Positions 1 to 6,901 of a stretch of DNA of 8,698 nt are shown one piece after another. Under the pieces are notes generated by a model. It was not told the origin of the DNA and made no database searches. It saw only the letters and a list, made by a program, of their open reading frames with translations. The stretch covers positions 1 to 8,698 of the forward strand of contig JAHFFC010000032.1 in the NCBI GenBank assembly GCA_023248175.1, written 5' to 3'. The stretch is from Candidatus Omnitrophota bacterium (GTDB lineage Bacteria; Omnitrophota; Gorgyraeia; JACOVV01). Every line of letters begins with the position of its first letter. Positions within the stretch are counted from its first letter, which is position 1. Both the position numbers and the translations under genes were made by a program.

Positions 1-273
1 AATCAGTTGGAATATGCCCAGATCAAGGAAAAACTACTGACCTGCCCTGGGGTTGGAGAGAAGGTGGTAGAGTGCATTCTCCTTTTTGCCTATCACCACC
101 TGGGCGCTTTCCCCGTAGATGTCTGGATCGAACGACTGATGAAACGGTATTACTTCCCCAAACGTAGAAAAATCTCCAATAAGAATATCCAGCAGTGGGC
201 AAAGGACTACTTTGGCCCCTACGCCGGCTACGCCCAGCAGTATTTTTATTGTGGCAGGATGGATCTTTCTTAG
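1..273 (+). CDS. ogg: 8-oxoguanine DNA glycosylase (OGG1 family), C-terminal part, cut by window edge
   Basis: This is the 3' end of a base-excision repair gene; the reading frame is open from the first base, so the true start lies outside the window. The family removes 8-oxoguanine from DNA and nicks the abasic site (bifunctional glycosylase/lyase). Seen directly: a helix-hairpin-helix with LLTCPGVGEKVVECI, whose Lys aligns with the Schiff-base lysine of OGG1 (K249 in the human enzyme), followed by FPVDVWIERLM, whose Asp is the conserved HhH-GPD catalytic aspartate. The ending FGPYAGYAQQYFY is typical of the OGG1 family rather than of Nth or MutY, and no iron-sulfur cysteine cluster follows. 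The gene stops at a TAG and converges on the DUF1015 gene, so it is not part of the heat-shock operon. The exact subfamily (OGG1 versus bacterial Ogg) needs the missing N-terminal half. Confidence 0.88.
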   Translation, partial: NQLEYAQIKEKLLTCPGVGEKVVECILLFAYHHLGAFPVDVWIERLMKRYYFPKRRKISNKNIQQWAKDYFGPYAGYAQQYFYCGRMDLS

Positions 274-370
274 TAAAGAGCTCACCTTACGCAGTGCTGT
301 CATTCTCTGAACGAAGCATAGCGAAGTGCTCGCCTCAGGCGAAAAGAACCCCATGAAGGGGGGACACACA
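274..370. other. short intergenic gap between convergent genes
   Basis: This 97-base gap separates the stops of the OGG1-like and DUF1015 genes. It holds two small hairpins (CGCC-TCA-GGCG at 331-341 and CCCC-N5-GGGG at 349-361). It also has a stretch around 298-326 (GTCATTCTCTGAACGAAGC, then a short GCGAAG) that looks like a decayed copy of the GTCATTCTGAGCGAAGC-type repeats I recall from many bacterial genomes. No coding potential is convincing here; the minus-strand frame crossing it is antisense to the glycosylase gene. Confidence 0.5.
342..361 (-). terminator. possible weak Rho-independent terminator after the DUF1015 gene
   Basis: Read on the minus strand just past the DUF1015 stop, a CCCC-TTCAT-GGGG hairpin is followed at once by TTCTTTT. 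The stem is only four G:C pairs and the T tract is interrupted, so this is a weak candidate. It is the only terminator-like structure at the end of the long minus-strand operon. Position supports it; strength does not. Confidence 0.3.
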
Positions 371-1678
371 TCATAACTTGTTAATCACTAACCCGCTCAA
401 CAGCTTCGGATAAAAGTATGTTGACTTTTGCGGCAAGCGAGTACCAGTGCCGGCGATGGAGTAAATTTGCTCAATCGGCGTTGGGTTTAAAAGGAATGCC
501 ATCTCGTAATCGTGCTGTTCTACTTTCTCAACCGTCAGCTCCGCGTTCGGCGTGAAGAAGATGTGATCCTCATCAATGGGATGATCCAATATTTGCTTGA
601 GGACAAGCGTGTGCAGAACCGAAACGTCGAGCTGGCGCATCAGTGTGGGAAGTTCGCTTAACAGAGCGTTGGTGGCGGAGTTGTGCTGTAAGGTTAATAA
701 ATAGCTCTTACGCCCTTTCAGGTAAAAACCAAATGTAGGGGCGTACGGCCGTACGCCCCTACGTTGATTCAATTCGAGAATCATTTGATTGGGAGGAAGG
801 TTCCGGGCCTCAAAATAGCAATTGATCTCTCTAAGAATTCCCTCTTTCTGCGATGTCCTACCCCCTTTCAGCACTCGATGAAATGGCAAAATCGTCAACC
901 CCTGATCCTTGGCGCTGACAAAGTGCATCATCACGAATTCGTACGGAGCATCCTCCCCCCTCACCCCAACCCTCTCCCCCAATGGGAGAGGGTGAGCGTG
1001 GAGACGACGTTGTTCACTCCGATAAGCTAATGCAGATTCATAACGGTGATGCCCGTCGGCGATCAGGATTTTTTGACCAGCAAGCGCCTCCCCAATTAAG
1101 TGGACTGTTGTTAAATCACTCACCTGCCAAAACTCATGTTTAACTTCTTGAATATCCATGTGGACCTGCGCCGGATGCTGGTCGGTGTACTCTTTGAGGG
1201 TTTTTACAAATAGGCGGTCCTGATCCTCGACGATCCCAAAGATGGGACTCAAGTTTGCCTGCACGGTCCTGAGCAGAGTAAAACGATCCTCTTTTGGCTT
1301 GGAGAGGGTCTGTTCATGAGGCAGAACTGAACCCCCTTCGATTTCCTGCAACCGTAACAGTCCCATACAGCCGAGCCGTTTCTTTAGGATCCCTTGATCG
1401 AGATACTCTTGAGCGTAGAGATAAAAACTGGGAGAGTCATCCTGAATGAGGAATTTCTTTTTCTGCCATTCGGTAAAGAGGCGGGCCGCCCCGTCGTAAT
1501 CAGCACCGGGAAGAATCAGGTGGCAGATATTATAAGGATAAGCTCGGTATTGTTCTCTTTCATGAGAAGAGATCACATCATATGGAGGGGCGACTGCTTT
1601 GGCAATGTCTACTTTTTCTGTATCATACCGTACACCGCGGAACGGGACAACTTCCGTCGCTAATTTTTCGACGGGCAT
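371..1678 (-). CDS. DUF1015 family protein carrying two in-frame repeat insertions
   Basis: This is a 435-residue soluble protein of the DUF1015 family (PF06245), whose biochemical role I cannot state. Family landmarks are clear: PFRGVRY near residue 12, VAPPYDVI at 29-36, LPHEQTL at 119-125, ADGHHRYESALAYR at 207-220, LTILPFHR at 261-268, and the C-terminal LPQKSTYFYPKLLSGLVIN near 415-433. The ATG lies 19 bases inside the end of the FmdB-like gene, with only a poor ribosome site, so translational coupling is likely; no other start precedes the conserved PFRG. Two stretches look foreign. Residues 229-241 (HPLPLGERVGVRG) come from a G/C-skewed inverted repeat, and residues 306-315 (RRGVRPYAPT) come from a perfect 28-base palindrome. 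Both keep the frame and fall between conserved blocks, so the protein is probably still made. It appears to be the last gene of the chaperone operon. Confidence 0.9.
   Translation of the reverse strand: MPVEKLATEVVPFRGVRYDTEKVDIAKAVAPPYDVISSHEREQYRAYPYNICHLILPGADYDGAARLFTEWQKKKFLIQDDSPSFYLYAQEYLDQGILKKRLGCMGLLRLQEIEGGSVLPHEQTLSKPKEDRFTLLRTVQANLSPIFGIVEDQDRLFVKTLKEYTDQHPAQVHMDIQEVKHEFWQVSDLTTVHLIGEALAGQKILIADGHHRYESALAYRSEQRRLHAHPLPLGERVGVRGEDAPYEFVMMHFVSAKDQGLTILPFHRVLKGGRTSQKEGILREINCYFEARNLPPNQMILELNQRRGVRPYAPTFGFYLKGRKSYLLTLQHNSATNALLSELPTLMRQLDVSVLHTLVLKQILDHPIDEDHIFFTPNAELTVEKVEQHDYEMAFLLNPTPIEQIYSIAGTGTRLPQKSTYFYPKLLSGLVINKL
735..762. repeat. perfect 28-base palindrome inside the DUF1015 gene
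   Basis: The half-site GTAGGGGCGTACGG is followed directly by its exact reverse complement, giving 14 pairs with no spacer. It encodes residues 306-315 of the DUF1015 protein in frame. From memory, similar GTAGGGGCG...CGCCCCTAC palindromes are dispersed in many bacterial genomes, mostly between genes. No second copy occurs in this window. Confidence 0.85.
958..993. repeat. REP-like inverted repeat inside the DUF1015 gene
   Basis: The 21 bases at 958-978 are, reverse-complemented, identical to 8633-8653 upstream of the desaturase, and 8678-8698 differs from this copy at two positions. Here the repeat also folds on itself: ACCCTCTCCC (969-978), a 5-base loop, then GGGAGAGGGT (984-993). It is read in frame and gives HPLPLGERVGVRG in the DUF1015 protein. 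I recall the same peptide and its PHPNPLPQ-type alternative frame as a common product of dispersed bacterial repeats. Confidence 0.85.
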
Positions 1679-1923
1679 GAGGGTTTCTCGCTTAATTTCT
1701 CTTTGTCGGCCTTTTCTTTACCAGCCTTCTCTTTATAGGAAGAACTCCGGTAATCGGTGGCGTAGAACCCACTCCCCTTAAAGAGAAATCCGCCCCCGGC
1801 GCTGATCACCCTGCGGACTTTCCCTTTGCATTTGGGGCACTGTGTCAGCAGTTTCGCGGTGATCGGTTGAAGCCGATCAAAATGACGGCCGCATTTCCGG
1901 CATTCGTATTCATAAGTCGGCAT
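1660..1923 (-). CDS. FmdB-type putative regulatory zinc-ribbon protein
   Basis: This is a small 87-residue protein of the FmdB / CxxC_CxxC_SSSS family. It opens with the family's hallmark MPTYEYECRKCG and has two CxxC pairs (C8/C11 and C29/C32) that should bind one zinc ion. The middle (GGGFLFKGSGFYATDY) is also typical. The C-terminus is low-complexity, lysine/glutamate-rich and built on a repeated KEKAG/KEKAD pentad. FmdB proteins are annotated as putative regulators by similarity to a gene linked to formamidase/amidase operons, but their general function is not established. An AAGGAG site sits about 9 bases before the ATG. It starts 15 bases after the dnaJ stop and overlaps the DUF1015 gene by 19 bases, so it is most likely cotranscribed with the chaperones. 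Confidence 0.88.
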   Translation of the reverse strand: MPTYEYECRKCGRHFDRLQPITAKLLTQCPKCKGKVRRVISAGGGFLFKGSGFYATDYRSSSYKEKAGKEKADKEKLSEKPSCPSKN

Positions 1924-1938
1924 TTCATGAATCTCCTT

Positions 1939-3072
1939 TTACCTTTTAAAGAGCCGTTTTGCCTTCTCAATAAACTCACTCATCAACGGATACGATCCTT
2001 TGCCATTCATCTGCTCAAACTGCTTCAGGAGCTGTTTCTGTTCGTTGCTCAAATTTTTTGGAATCTCAACGATGACTCTGACCATCTGATCCCCGCGGCC
2101 ATAGCCGCCGGAACCGACAACCCCTTTCCCCCTCAACCGAAAGAGTGTTCCGCCTTGAGTGCCGGCGGGGATTTTCATCGTTGCCTTTCCCTCTGCCAGA
2201 GTTGGGATTTCGATTTCGGCACCGAGAGAGGCATGAACGAAACTGATCGGGACTTCACAATAAAGATGATCCCCCTGCCGTTGGAAAATTTCATGGGGAT
2301 GAACCGAGAGAATGACATACAGGTCCCCACGGCCGCCGCCGCGGGTTCCTGCCTCTCCTTCGCCGCGCACCCGCAGGCGTGTATTATCTTCTACTCCGGC
2401 CGGAACCTTCAGGGTGATTTTACGGTACGCACGAATTCTTCCCTCGCCATGGCACCTGGAACAGGGAGTCGTAATCATCTCCCCCTGCCCGTGGCAGCGA
2501 TGACAGGTGGTAGCGATGCTGAAGAACCCTTGCGACATCCGTACCTGTCCTGAACCGTGACAGGTGCTGCAGGTCTGCCGCTTGGTCCCCGGCTTGGCCC
2601 CTCCGCCATGGCATTCGCCGCAGAGTTCTGCCCGCTGGAGGTCAACGGATTTCTCCGTGCCGAAAATCGCCTCCTCAAAAGAAAGTTCCAGTCCCATCTG
2701 CAGATCGGAACCGCGCATTCCTCCTGAGCCCTGCCCGCTTCTTTCGGTACCGAAGAAATCAGCAAAAACATCACTAAAGATGTCGCTGAAATTCCCAAAG
2801 TCGGCTGAGAAACCGCCGAATCCGCCGGGCCCTGCTCCAGCTCCGACGCCGGCATGGCCGAACTGATCGTAGGCCTTCCGTTTTTCGGGATCGCTCAAAA
2901 CCGCGTAGGACTCTGACAACTCTTTAAACTTCTCCTCCGCCTCCTTGTTTCCCGGATTGCGGTCAGGATGGTACTGCAGAGCTAGTTTACGGTAGGCTTT
3001 CTTCAGTTCGTCAGCTGATGCGCTCCGTGAAACTCCTAGTAATTCGTAGTAATCTTTCTTGGTTGTCGCCAT
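1939..3072 (-). CDS. dnaJ: chaperone DnaJ (Hsp40)
   Basis: This is a full-length type I Hsp40 co-chaperone of 377 residues. It delivers unfolded clients to DnaK and stimulates DnaK ATP hydrolysis in the cytoplasm. Domain order: J domain at about 1-72 with the essential HPD at 35-37; Gly/Phe-rich linker at about 75-120; zinc region at about 151-211 with four CxxCxGxG motifs (C151/C154, C168/C171, C190/C193, C204/C207; the first reads CGECHGGG); then the C-terminal client-binding and dimerisation domains. The ATG is preceded by AAGGA at a suitable distance. A 95-base gap filled with an inverted heptamer array separates it from dnaK. Nothing essential appears to be missing. Confidence 0.98.
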   Translation of the reverse strand: MATTKKDYYELLGVSRSASADELKKAYRKLALQYHPDRNPGNKEAEEKFKELSESYAVLSDPEKRKAYDQFGHAGVGAGAGPGGFGGFSADFGNFSDIFSDVFADFFGTERSGQGSGGMRGSDLQMGLELSFEEAIFGTEKSVDLQRAELCGECHGGGAKPGTKRQTCSTCHGSGQVRMSQGFFSIATTCHRCHGQGEMITTPCSRCHGEGRIRAYRKITLKVPAGVEDNTRLRVRGEGEAGTRGGGRGDLYVILSVHPHEIFQRQGDHLYCEVPISFVHASLGAEIEIPTLAEGKATMKIPAGTQGGTLFRLRGKGVVGSGGYGRGDQMVRVIVEIPKNLSNEQKQLLKQFEQMNGKGSYPLMSEFIEKAKRLFKR

Positions 3073-3091
3073 GATTCCTTAGATGAGTGTT

Positions 3092-3119
3092 ACGATAGAC
3101 GAGGGACGAAAAAGACAAA
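3092..3119. repeat. heptamer array, first arm, dnaK-dnaJ gap
   Basis: On the plus strand four consecutive 7-base units can be read: ACGATAG (3092), ACGAGGG (3099), ACGAAAA (3106) and a decayed AGACAAA (3113). The 13 bases at 3098-3110 recur exactly, in reverse complement, inside grpE at 5722-5734. This arm faces the array at 3140-3174; GGACGAAAAAGAC (3104-3116) pairs with 3142-3152 apart from a 2-base bulge. Confidence 0.7.
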
Positions 3120-3139
3120 ACAGATCATTCAACGATCCA

Positions 3140-3174
3140 TCGTCTTTCGTCCATCATCCTTCGTCCTTCAGCTT
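3140..3174. repeat. heptamer array, second arm, dnaK-dnaJ gap, reaching the dnaK stop
   Basis: Five consecutive 7-base units on the plus strand: TCGTCTT, TCGTCCA, TCATCCT, TCGTCCT and the diverged TCAGCTT. The last unit contains the dnaK stop codon (TGA, 3168-3170 read on the minus strand). The units are the reverse complement of the ACGA-type units at 3092-3119, so the gap can form an imperfect long hairpin in the operon mRNA. Confidence 0.75.
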
Positions 3175-5108
3175 TTCTCCGAATCTACCTTAAAATCGGC
3201 GTCCTGGACTTTTTCTCCGGATTCCGCTTCGGCTGACTTGGCGTTGTTGTCGCCACCGGAACTCCCCGCGGCGCCCCCTGCCTGCTGTTGTTTTGCCGCT
3301 GCCTCTTTATACATCTCTTCGCTCAGTTTGTAGGCGGCCTGCGTTAGGTTTTCTTCCGCTTTCTTTAACTGAGTTAGATCCTCGGAATCGAGCTTGCCCC
3401 TGGCTTCATCAATAGCATCCTGTAGTTTCTTCCGATCCTCGATGCTGAGTTTGCCACCATGCTCCTTGAGCATTTTGTCGGTCGAGTAGATCAAGTTGTC
3501 GAGATGGTTGCGCTCGTCAATCAGCTCGCGTTTCTTTTTGTCTTCATCGGCATGAACCGCCGCCTCTTTGGTCATTTTCTCAACTTCGTCCTTGCTCAAG
3601 CCGCTGGAAGATTCGATCCGGATCTTCTGCTCTTTATGGGTCGCTAAATCCTTCGCTGAGACATGCAGAATTCCGTTGGCATCAATATCAAAGGTAACCT
3701 CAATCTGGGGAATCCCTCGCGGAGCCAGCGGAATTCCAACCAGATCAAATCGTCCCAGCGTCCGGTTGCCGGCCGCCATTTCTCTTTCTCCCTGCAGGAC
3801 GTGAATTGAGACAGCTGTTTGATTGTCGGCCGCTGTCGAGAAAATCTGGCTTTTTTTCGTTGGGATCGTAGTATTCCGCTCGATCAATCGCGTCATGACA
3901 CTGCCAAGAGTCTCGATTCCGAGCGAGAGGGGTGTGACATCCAATAAGAGAATATCCTTCACCTCTCCGGTTAACACAGCCCCTTGAATCGCGGCGCCGA
4001 CCGCAACGACTTCATCAGGATTGACTCCTTTGTGTCCCTCTTTACCGAAAATTTCTTTGACGATTTGCTGGACTTTGGGCATACGGGTCATCCCGCCGAC
4101 AAGAACCACTTCGTCAATCTGACTTGGCTTCAATCCCGCGTCCTCGAGAGCGCGCACGACAGGCCCGCGGGTCCGCTCCACTAAATCAGCCACTAACTGT
4201 TCCAGCTTAGCACGGTTCAACGTTACAACCATATGTTTCGGGCCGCTGGCATCGGCGGTGATAAACGGCAGATTGATCTCGCTCTGCTGGTTTGAGGAGA
4301 GCTCAATCTTCGCCCGCTCGGCCGCCTCTTTCAGACGTTGAAGCGCCATGTGGTCTTTCCGAAGATCAATTCCGTTGGACTTCTTGAATTCATCTGCTAG
4401 CCAGTCCATGATCTTCTGATCGAAGTCATCACCGCCCAGGTGAGTATCCCCATTGGTCGCTTTGACTTCGAAGACCCCCTCGCCGATCTCTAAGATTGAA
4501 ATATCAAAGGTTCCTCCACCAAGATCGTAGACGGCAATTTTTTCATCTTTCTTTTTGTCGAGTCCGTACGCCAGCGATGCGGCGGTCGGTTCGTTGATGA
4601 TTCGCAGAACCTCCAACCCGGCAATCGTCCCGGCATCCTTGGTCGCCTGACGCTGGGAATCGTTGAAATACGCCGGCACGGTGATGACCGCCTGCGTAAC
4701 CTTTTCGCCCAAATAATCTTCAGCGGTCTGCTTCATCTTCTGCAGAATTATCGCAGAGACCTCTGGGGGAGTATACTCCTTCCCTGTGGACGTAATAGAA
4801 ACCCTCACCAAATCACTCGACCCGCCCACCACTTTGTAGGGAACCAGTTTCTCCTCAGTTTCCACCTCTGAATGACGACGCCCCATAAACCGCTTGATCG
4901 AGAAAACCGTATTCTCTGGATTGGTGATTGCCTGCCGTTTGGCGGCCGCGCCAACGAGGATCTCGCCGGTTTTCGTAAAACCAACCACTGAAGGGGTCGT
5001 CCTCCCTCCCTCTGAATTTGCAATCACTTTGGGTTCTCCCCCTTCCATAATCGCGACACAGGAGTTGGTGGTCCCTAAATCAATTCCGATCACTTTATTC
5101 TTTGCCAT
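3168..5108 (-). CDS. dnaK: chaperone DnaK (Hsp70)
   Basis: This is an ATP-dependent Hsp70 chaperone of 646 residues, the central folding machine of the operon. The nucleotide-binding domain shows the three Hsp70 signatures: IDLGTTNS at 9-16, [12 protein letters not shown] at 193-204 and [15 protein letters not shown] at 334-348. Lys72 (in IKRF) and Thr200 correspond to the catalytic lysine and autophosphorylated threonine of the E. coli protein. The interdomain linker DILLLDVTP is at about 385-393, followed by the beta substrate-binding domain and the helical lid. The tail is short, Q/A/G-rich and acidic. I start at [12 protein letters not shown] because AAAGGAGG lies 8 bases upstream; a longer frame adding 16 residues from 5156 has no such support and would read into the heptamer array. 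The stop codon lies in another heptamer array. Confidence 0.98.
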   Translation of the reverse strand: MAKNKVIGIDLGTTNSCVAIMEGGEPKVIANSEGGRTTPSVVGFTKTGEILVGAAAKRQAITNPENTVFSIKRFMGRRHSEVETEEKLVPYKVVGGSSDLVRVSITSTGKEYTPPEVSAIILQKMKQTAEDYLGEKVTQAVITVPAYFNDSQRQATKDAGTIAGLEVLRIINEPTAASLAYGLDKKKDEKIAVYDLGGGTFDISILEIGEGVFEVKATNGDTHLGGDDFDQKIMDWLADEFKKSNGIDLRKDHMALQRLKEAAERAKIELSSNQQSEINLPFITADASGPKHMVVTLNRAKLEQLVADLVERTRGPVVRALEDAGLKPSQIDEVVLVGGMTRMPKVQQIVKEIFGKEGHKGVNPDEVVAVGAAIQGAVLTGEVKDILLLDVTPLSLGIETLGSVMTRLIERNTTIPTKKSQIFSTAADNQTAVSIHVLQGEREMAAGNRTLGRFDLVGIPLAPRGIPQIEVTFDIDANGILHVSAKDLATHKEQKIRIESSSGLSKDEVEKMTKEAAVHADEDKKKRELIDERNHLDNLIYSTDKMLKEHGGKLSIEDRKKLQDAIDEARGKLDSEDLTQLKKAEENLTQAAYKLSEEMYKEAAAKQQQAGGAAGSSGGDNNAKSAEAESGEKVQDADFKVDSEKS

Positions 5109-5135
5109 GTCAAAAGCCTCCTTTATTAAAATCTT

Positions 5136-5170
5136 GAAGTAAGAAGCATGAAGCAAGAAACATGAACGTA
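5136..5170. repeat. heptamer array, first arm, grpE-dnaK gap
   Basis: Five consecutive 7-base units on the plus strand begin with GAA: GAAGTAA, GAAGCAT, GAAGCAA, GAAACAT, GAACGTA. They lie just upstream of the dnaK ribosome site. They face the inverted array at 5187-5224 across 16 bases that contain the palindrome GAGATCTC (5171-5178). GAAACATGAA (5157-5166) pairs perfectly with 5201-5210. Confidence 0.8.
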
Positions 5171-5186
5171 GAGATCTCTTTTGCGC

Positions 5187-5224
5187 TTCGTGCTTCCTGT
5201 TTCATGTTTCATGTTTCCTGTTTC
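5187..5224. repeat. heptamer array, second arm, crossing the grpE stop
   Basis: Units on the plus strand are TTCGTGC, TTCCTGT, TTCATGT, TTCATGT, TTCCTGT and a partial TTC. On the minus (coding) strand these read ACAGGAA or ACATGAA, and one ACATGAA supplies the grpE TGA stop (5209-5211). The last residues of GrpE (KQET) are therefore encoded by repeat sequence. This is the inverted partner of the array at 5136-5170. Confidence 0.82.
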
Positions 5225-5802
5225 GGCCTTTTTGCAATCTTCACCACCGCAGGACGAATGAGCCGGTCCTGCAGATAATACCCTTTTTGGATTTCTTCCA
5301 CGATAATTCCTTCTTCTTTATCTTCCGTTTCTACTTCCATGAGCGCTTCATGCCGGTGAGGATCGAATTTCTCACCGACACTGTCAAAGGATTTCACTCC
5401 TTGCTGATCCAGAAACGTGTGAAACTGCTTTCGGATCAGCTCTACCCCCGCCAATACAGGATTCTCGACCAGCGCCTGATCGTTTCCTTTAAAATTTCCA
5501 AGAGCGCGGTCAAAGTTATCAATGATCGGAAGAATCGCCAATATCAATTCGGTGTTGGCAAACTTTGCCAGCTCGCTTTTCTCTTTGGAAAACCTTTTTC
5601 GAGCATTCTCCAGTTCTGCGTAAGTCCTGACATATTGGTCATACGACTTTTCCCCTTCTTCGGACTGTCTTTTAAGTTCATCATACTCCTGACGGGAGAG
5701 ATTGATTTTATCCGCTTTCTCTTCGTCCCTCGTCTCTCGCCTGCCCTGAGCAGGGTCGAAGGGTCCCTCGTCCATCGTAGGGTCTTGCTCTTCCTGGCTC
5801 AT
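5209..5802 (-). CDS. grpE: nucleotide exchange factor GrpE with a repeat-derived N-terminus
   Basis: This 197-residue protein releases ADP from DnaK and so resets the chaperone cycle; the family acts as a dimer. The long charged helix covers about residues 35-85, and the C-terminal beta domain is recognised by FDPHRHEALMEVE, GIIVEEIQKGYYLQDRLIRPAVVKIAK near the end. Its ATG overlaps the hrcA stop as ATGA, with GGGAG a few bases upstream, so translation is likely coupled. The first 30 residues are odd: T9 to E28 are encoded by 7-base ACGA-type units interrupted by a palindromic repeat that gives PFDPAQG, and the last four residues come from another heptamer array. GrpE N-termini are disordered and poorly conserved, so function is probably intact. 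Confidence 0.96.
   Translation of the reverse strand: MSQEEQDPTMDEGPFDPAQGRRETRDEEKADKINLSRQEYDELKRQSEEGEKSYDQYVRTYAELENARKRFSKEKSELAKFANTELILAILPIIDNFDRALGNFKGNDQALVENPVLAGVELIRKQFHTFLDQQGVKSFDSVGEKFDPHRHEALMEVETEDKEEGIIVEEIQKGYYLQDRLIRPAVVKIAKRPKQET
5720..5778. repeat. ACGA-type heptamer array inside the 5' end of grpE, interrupted by another repeat
   Basis: Read on the coding (minus) strand: ACGATGG (5778-5772), ACGAGGG (5771-5765), then 24 foreign bases, then GCGAGAG (5740-5734), ACGAGGG (5733-5727), ACGAAGA (5726-5720). The units match those in the dnaK-dnaJ gap. The array is translated in grpE as TMDEG...RETRDEE. Confidence 0.72.
5741..5764. repeat. palindromic repeat lying inside the grpE heptamer array
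   Basis: The core CCCTG-AG-CAGGG (5744-5755) is followed by TCGAAGGG. It resembles the CCTTCGAC...CTCAGG repeats that I recall as widely dispersed in bacterial genomes. Its 24 bases equal eight codons, so it preserves the frame and adds PFDPAQG to GrpE. Heptamer units flank it on both sides. Confidence 0.65.
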
Positions 5803-6884
5803 AACTCTCCCATTTGGGAAATGACCTTGCCCAATAATCCGGCCATCCGGTCAACTAAAGCGACCAAGCGGGAATACTCCATTCGTGTCGGACCCAAAAT
5901 CCCCACTGTTCCTATGACACGATTCCCGATCTTGTAACTACAGGTCACTAAGCTGTACCACTTCATCGCTTTATTCTCCATTTCACTCCCGATATAAATG
6001 CGGCATCGCTGGTCCTGTTCCAAATCCTGACGGAGCAGTTCCAGCAGCGGTTCCTTTTCTTCCAGAAGGTGGAGCAGCTCCCGTGTCCGGGCAACCTCTC
6101 TAAATTCCGGTTGTTCCAGAACACGGCTGGTTCCCTCCAGCCAGAGCCGTTCCTCCTTCGAGGTCAAGATTGTGGCTTTGATCATCGCCAGCGCCTGTTT
6201 GAAAAGGTTGTAGTAGAGAGACCCTTGCTCCATCATCATCCTTCTCTTCAGATGGTATTCGATCTGTGACAGGGGCAACCCTTCCAATTCCTGATTGAGC
6301 AGGCGGTTCAGCCGCTCCAGTTGAATATCTTCGATTGGCTCTGGCAATTCCACCTTATAATTGCGGATCAATCCGGAGGCACTCACAAAAACAACCAGGA
6401 GACGGTTCGAACTACTGTCTAACAGGATCAGCGCAATTCTCTTAAAGATATCACGCGAGACTCCGCTAAAGAGAACCAACGCCGCCTGATTGGAAACCTC
6501 GGACAAAAGCCGTGAGGCGCGTCCAATGATTTCCTCTAATTCAGTCCAATGCCTTTCATACACGGTCCGGATCGTTTCTTCTTCATCTTTTGTGAGATGA
6601 GACTCCTGCATCAAAACGTTCACATAATAGCGATACCCCTGGTCGGTAGGAACTCTTCCTGCTGATGTGTACGGATGTTCAATATACCCCATCTCTTCCA
6701 GGTCAGCCATGATGTTTCGGATCGTAGCCGGGCTCAAGCTGTTGCGGAGCCGACGGGCAATGGTTCGGGACCCGACAGGAGTCGCTGTCTGGATATAGAG
6801 GTTTAGGATCTCCGTAAATATCTGGCACCGCCGCAATTCAAACGTGTCGCTGTTTCTCTTTATGTGGATTCTAGTTATACCCAT
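5799..6884 (-). CDS. hrcA: heat-inducible transcription repressor HrcA
   Basis: This 361-residue repressor binds the CIRCE operator and shuts off the chaperone operon when misfolded protein is scarce; in the family the GroE chaperonin keeps it active. The N-terminal winged helix is clear: LNLYIQTATPVGSRTIAR, LSPATIRNIMADLEEMGYIEHPYTSAGRVPT and DQGYRYYV (residues 28-88). A GAF-like middle and the C-terminal GTVGILGPTRMEYSRLVALVD complete the family pattern. It starts about 13 residues before the usual HrcA N-terminus, but no other start codon lies between this ATG and the conserved region, so I keep it. Its ribosome site is weak. It is the first gene after CIRCE, consistent with autoregulation, and its stop overlaps the grpE start. 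Confidence 0.97.
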   Translation of the reverse strand: MGITRIHIKRNSDTFELRRCQIFTEILNLYIQTATPVGSRTIARRLRNSLSPATIRNIMADLEEMGYIEHPYTSAGRVPTDQGYRYYVNVLMQESHLTKDEEETIRTVYERHWTELEEIIGRASRLLSEVSNQAALVLFSGVSRDIFKRIALILLDSSSNRLLVVFVSASGLIRNYKVELPEPIEDIQLERLNRLLNQELEGLPLSQIEYHLKRRMMMEQGSLYYNLFKQALAMIKATILTSKEERLWLEGTSRVLEQPEFREVARTRELLHLLEEKEPLLELLRQDLEQDQRCRIYIGSEMENKAMKWYSLVTCSYKIGNRVIGTVGILGPTRMEYSRLVALVDRMAGLLGKVISQMGEL

Positions 6885-6901
6885 AGTCTTCTATCTTGTA
6901 C

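Noticed and set aside
764..1030. Small plus-strand frame containing PPHPNPLPQWERV
   Set aside because: It is the antisense reading of the REP-like repeat within the DUF1015 gene, a well-known type of spurious small ORF.
1867..2553. Plus-strand 228-residue open frame
   Set aside because: It is fully antisense to fmdB and dnaJ, shows no family motif and has a low-complexity composition; it is a shadow of the dnaJ codons.
5109..5156. Longer DnaK start adding 16 residues
   Set aside because: The added residues are not Hsp70-like and lie in the heptamer array; the start at 5108 has an AAGGAGG site at good spacing and the canonical [14 protein letters not shown] beginning.
5109..5208. Internal dnaK promoter
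   Set aside because: A TTTAAT -10-like hexamer exists but no -35 at 16-18 bases; the nearest TTGCTT is 20 bases away and is repeat sequence.
5136..5224. CRISPR array or direct-repeat spacer structure
   Set aside because: The period is 7 bases with no spacers and the two halves are inverted; this is a simple tandem array pair.
5287..5937. Plus-strand 216-residue open frame
   Set aside because: It is antisense to grpE and the end of hrcA; it contains the reverse reading of the repeat (LSPALSRVEGS) and no recognisable domain.
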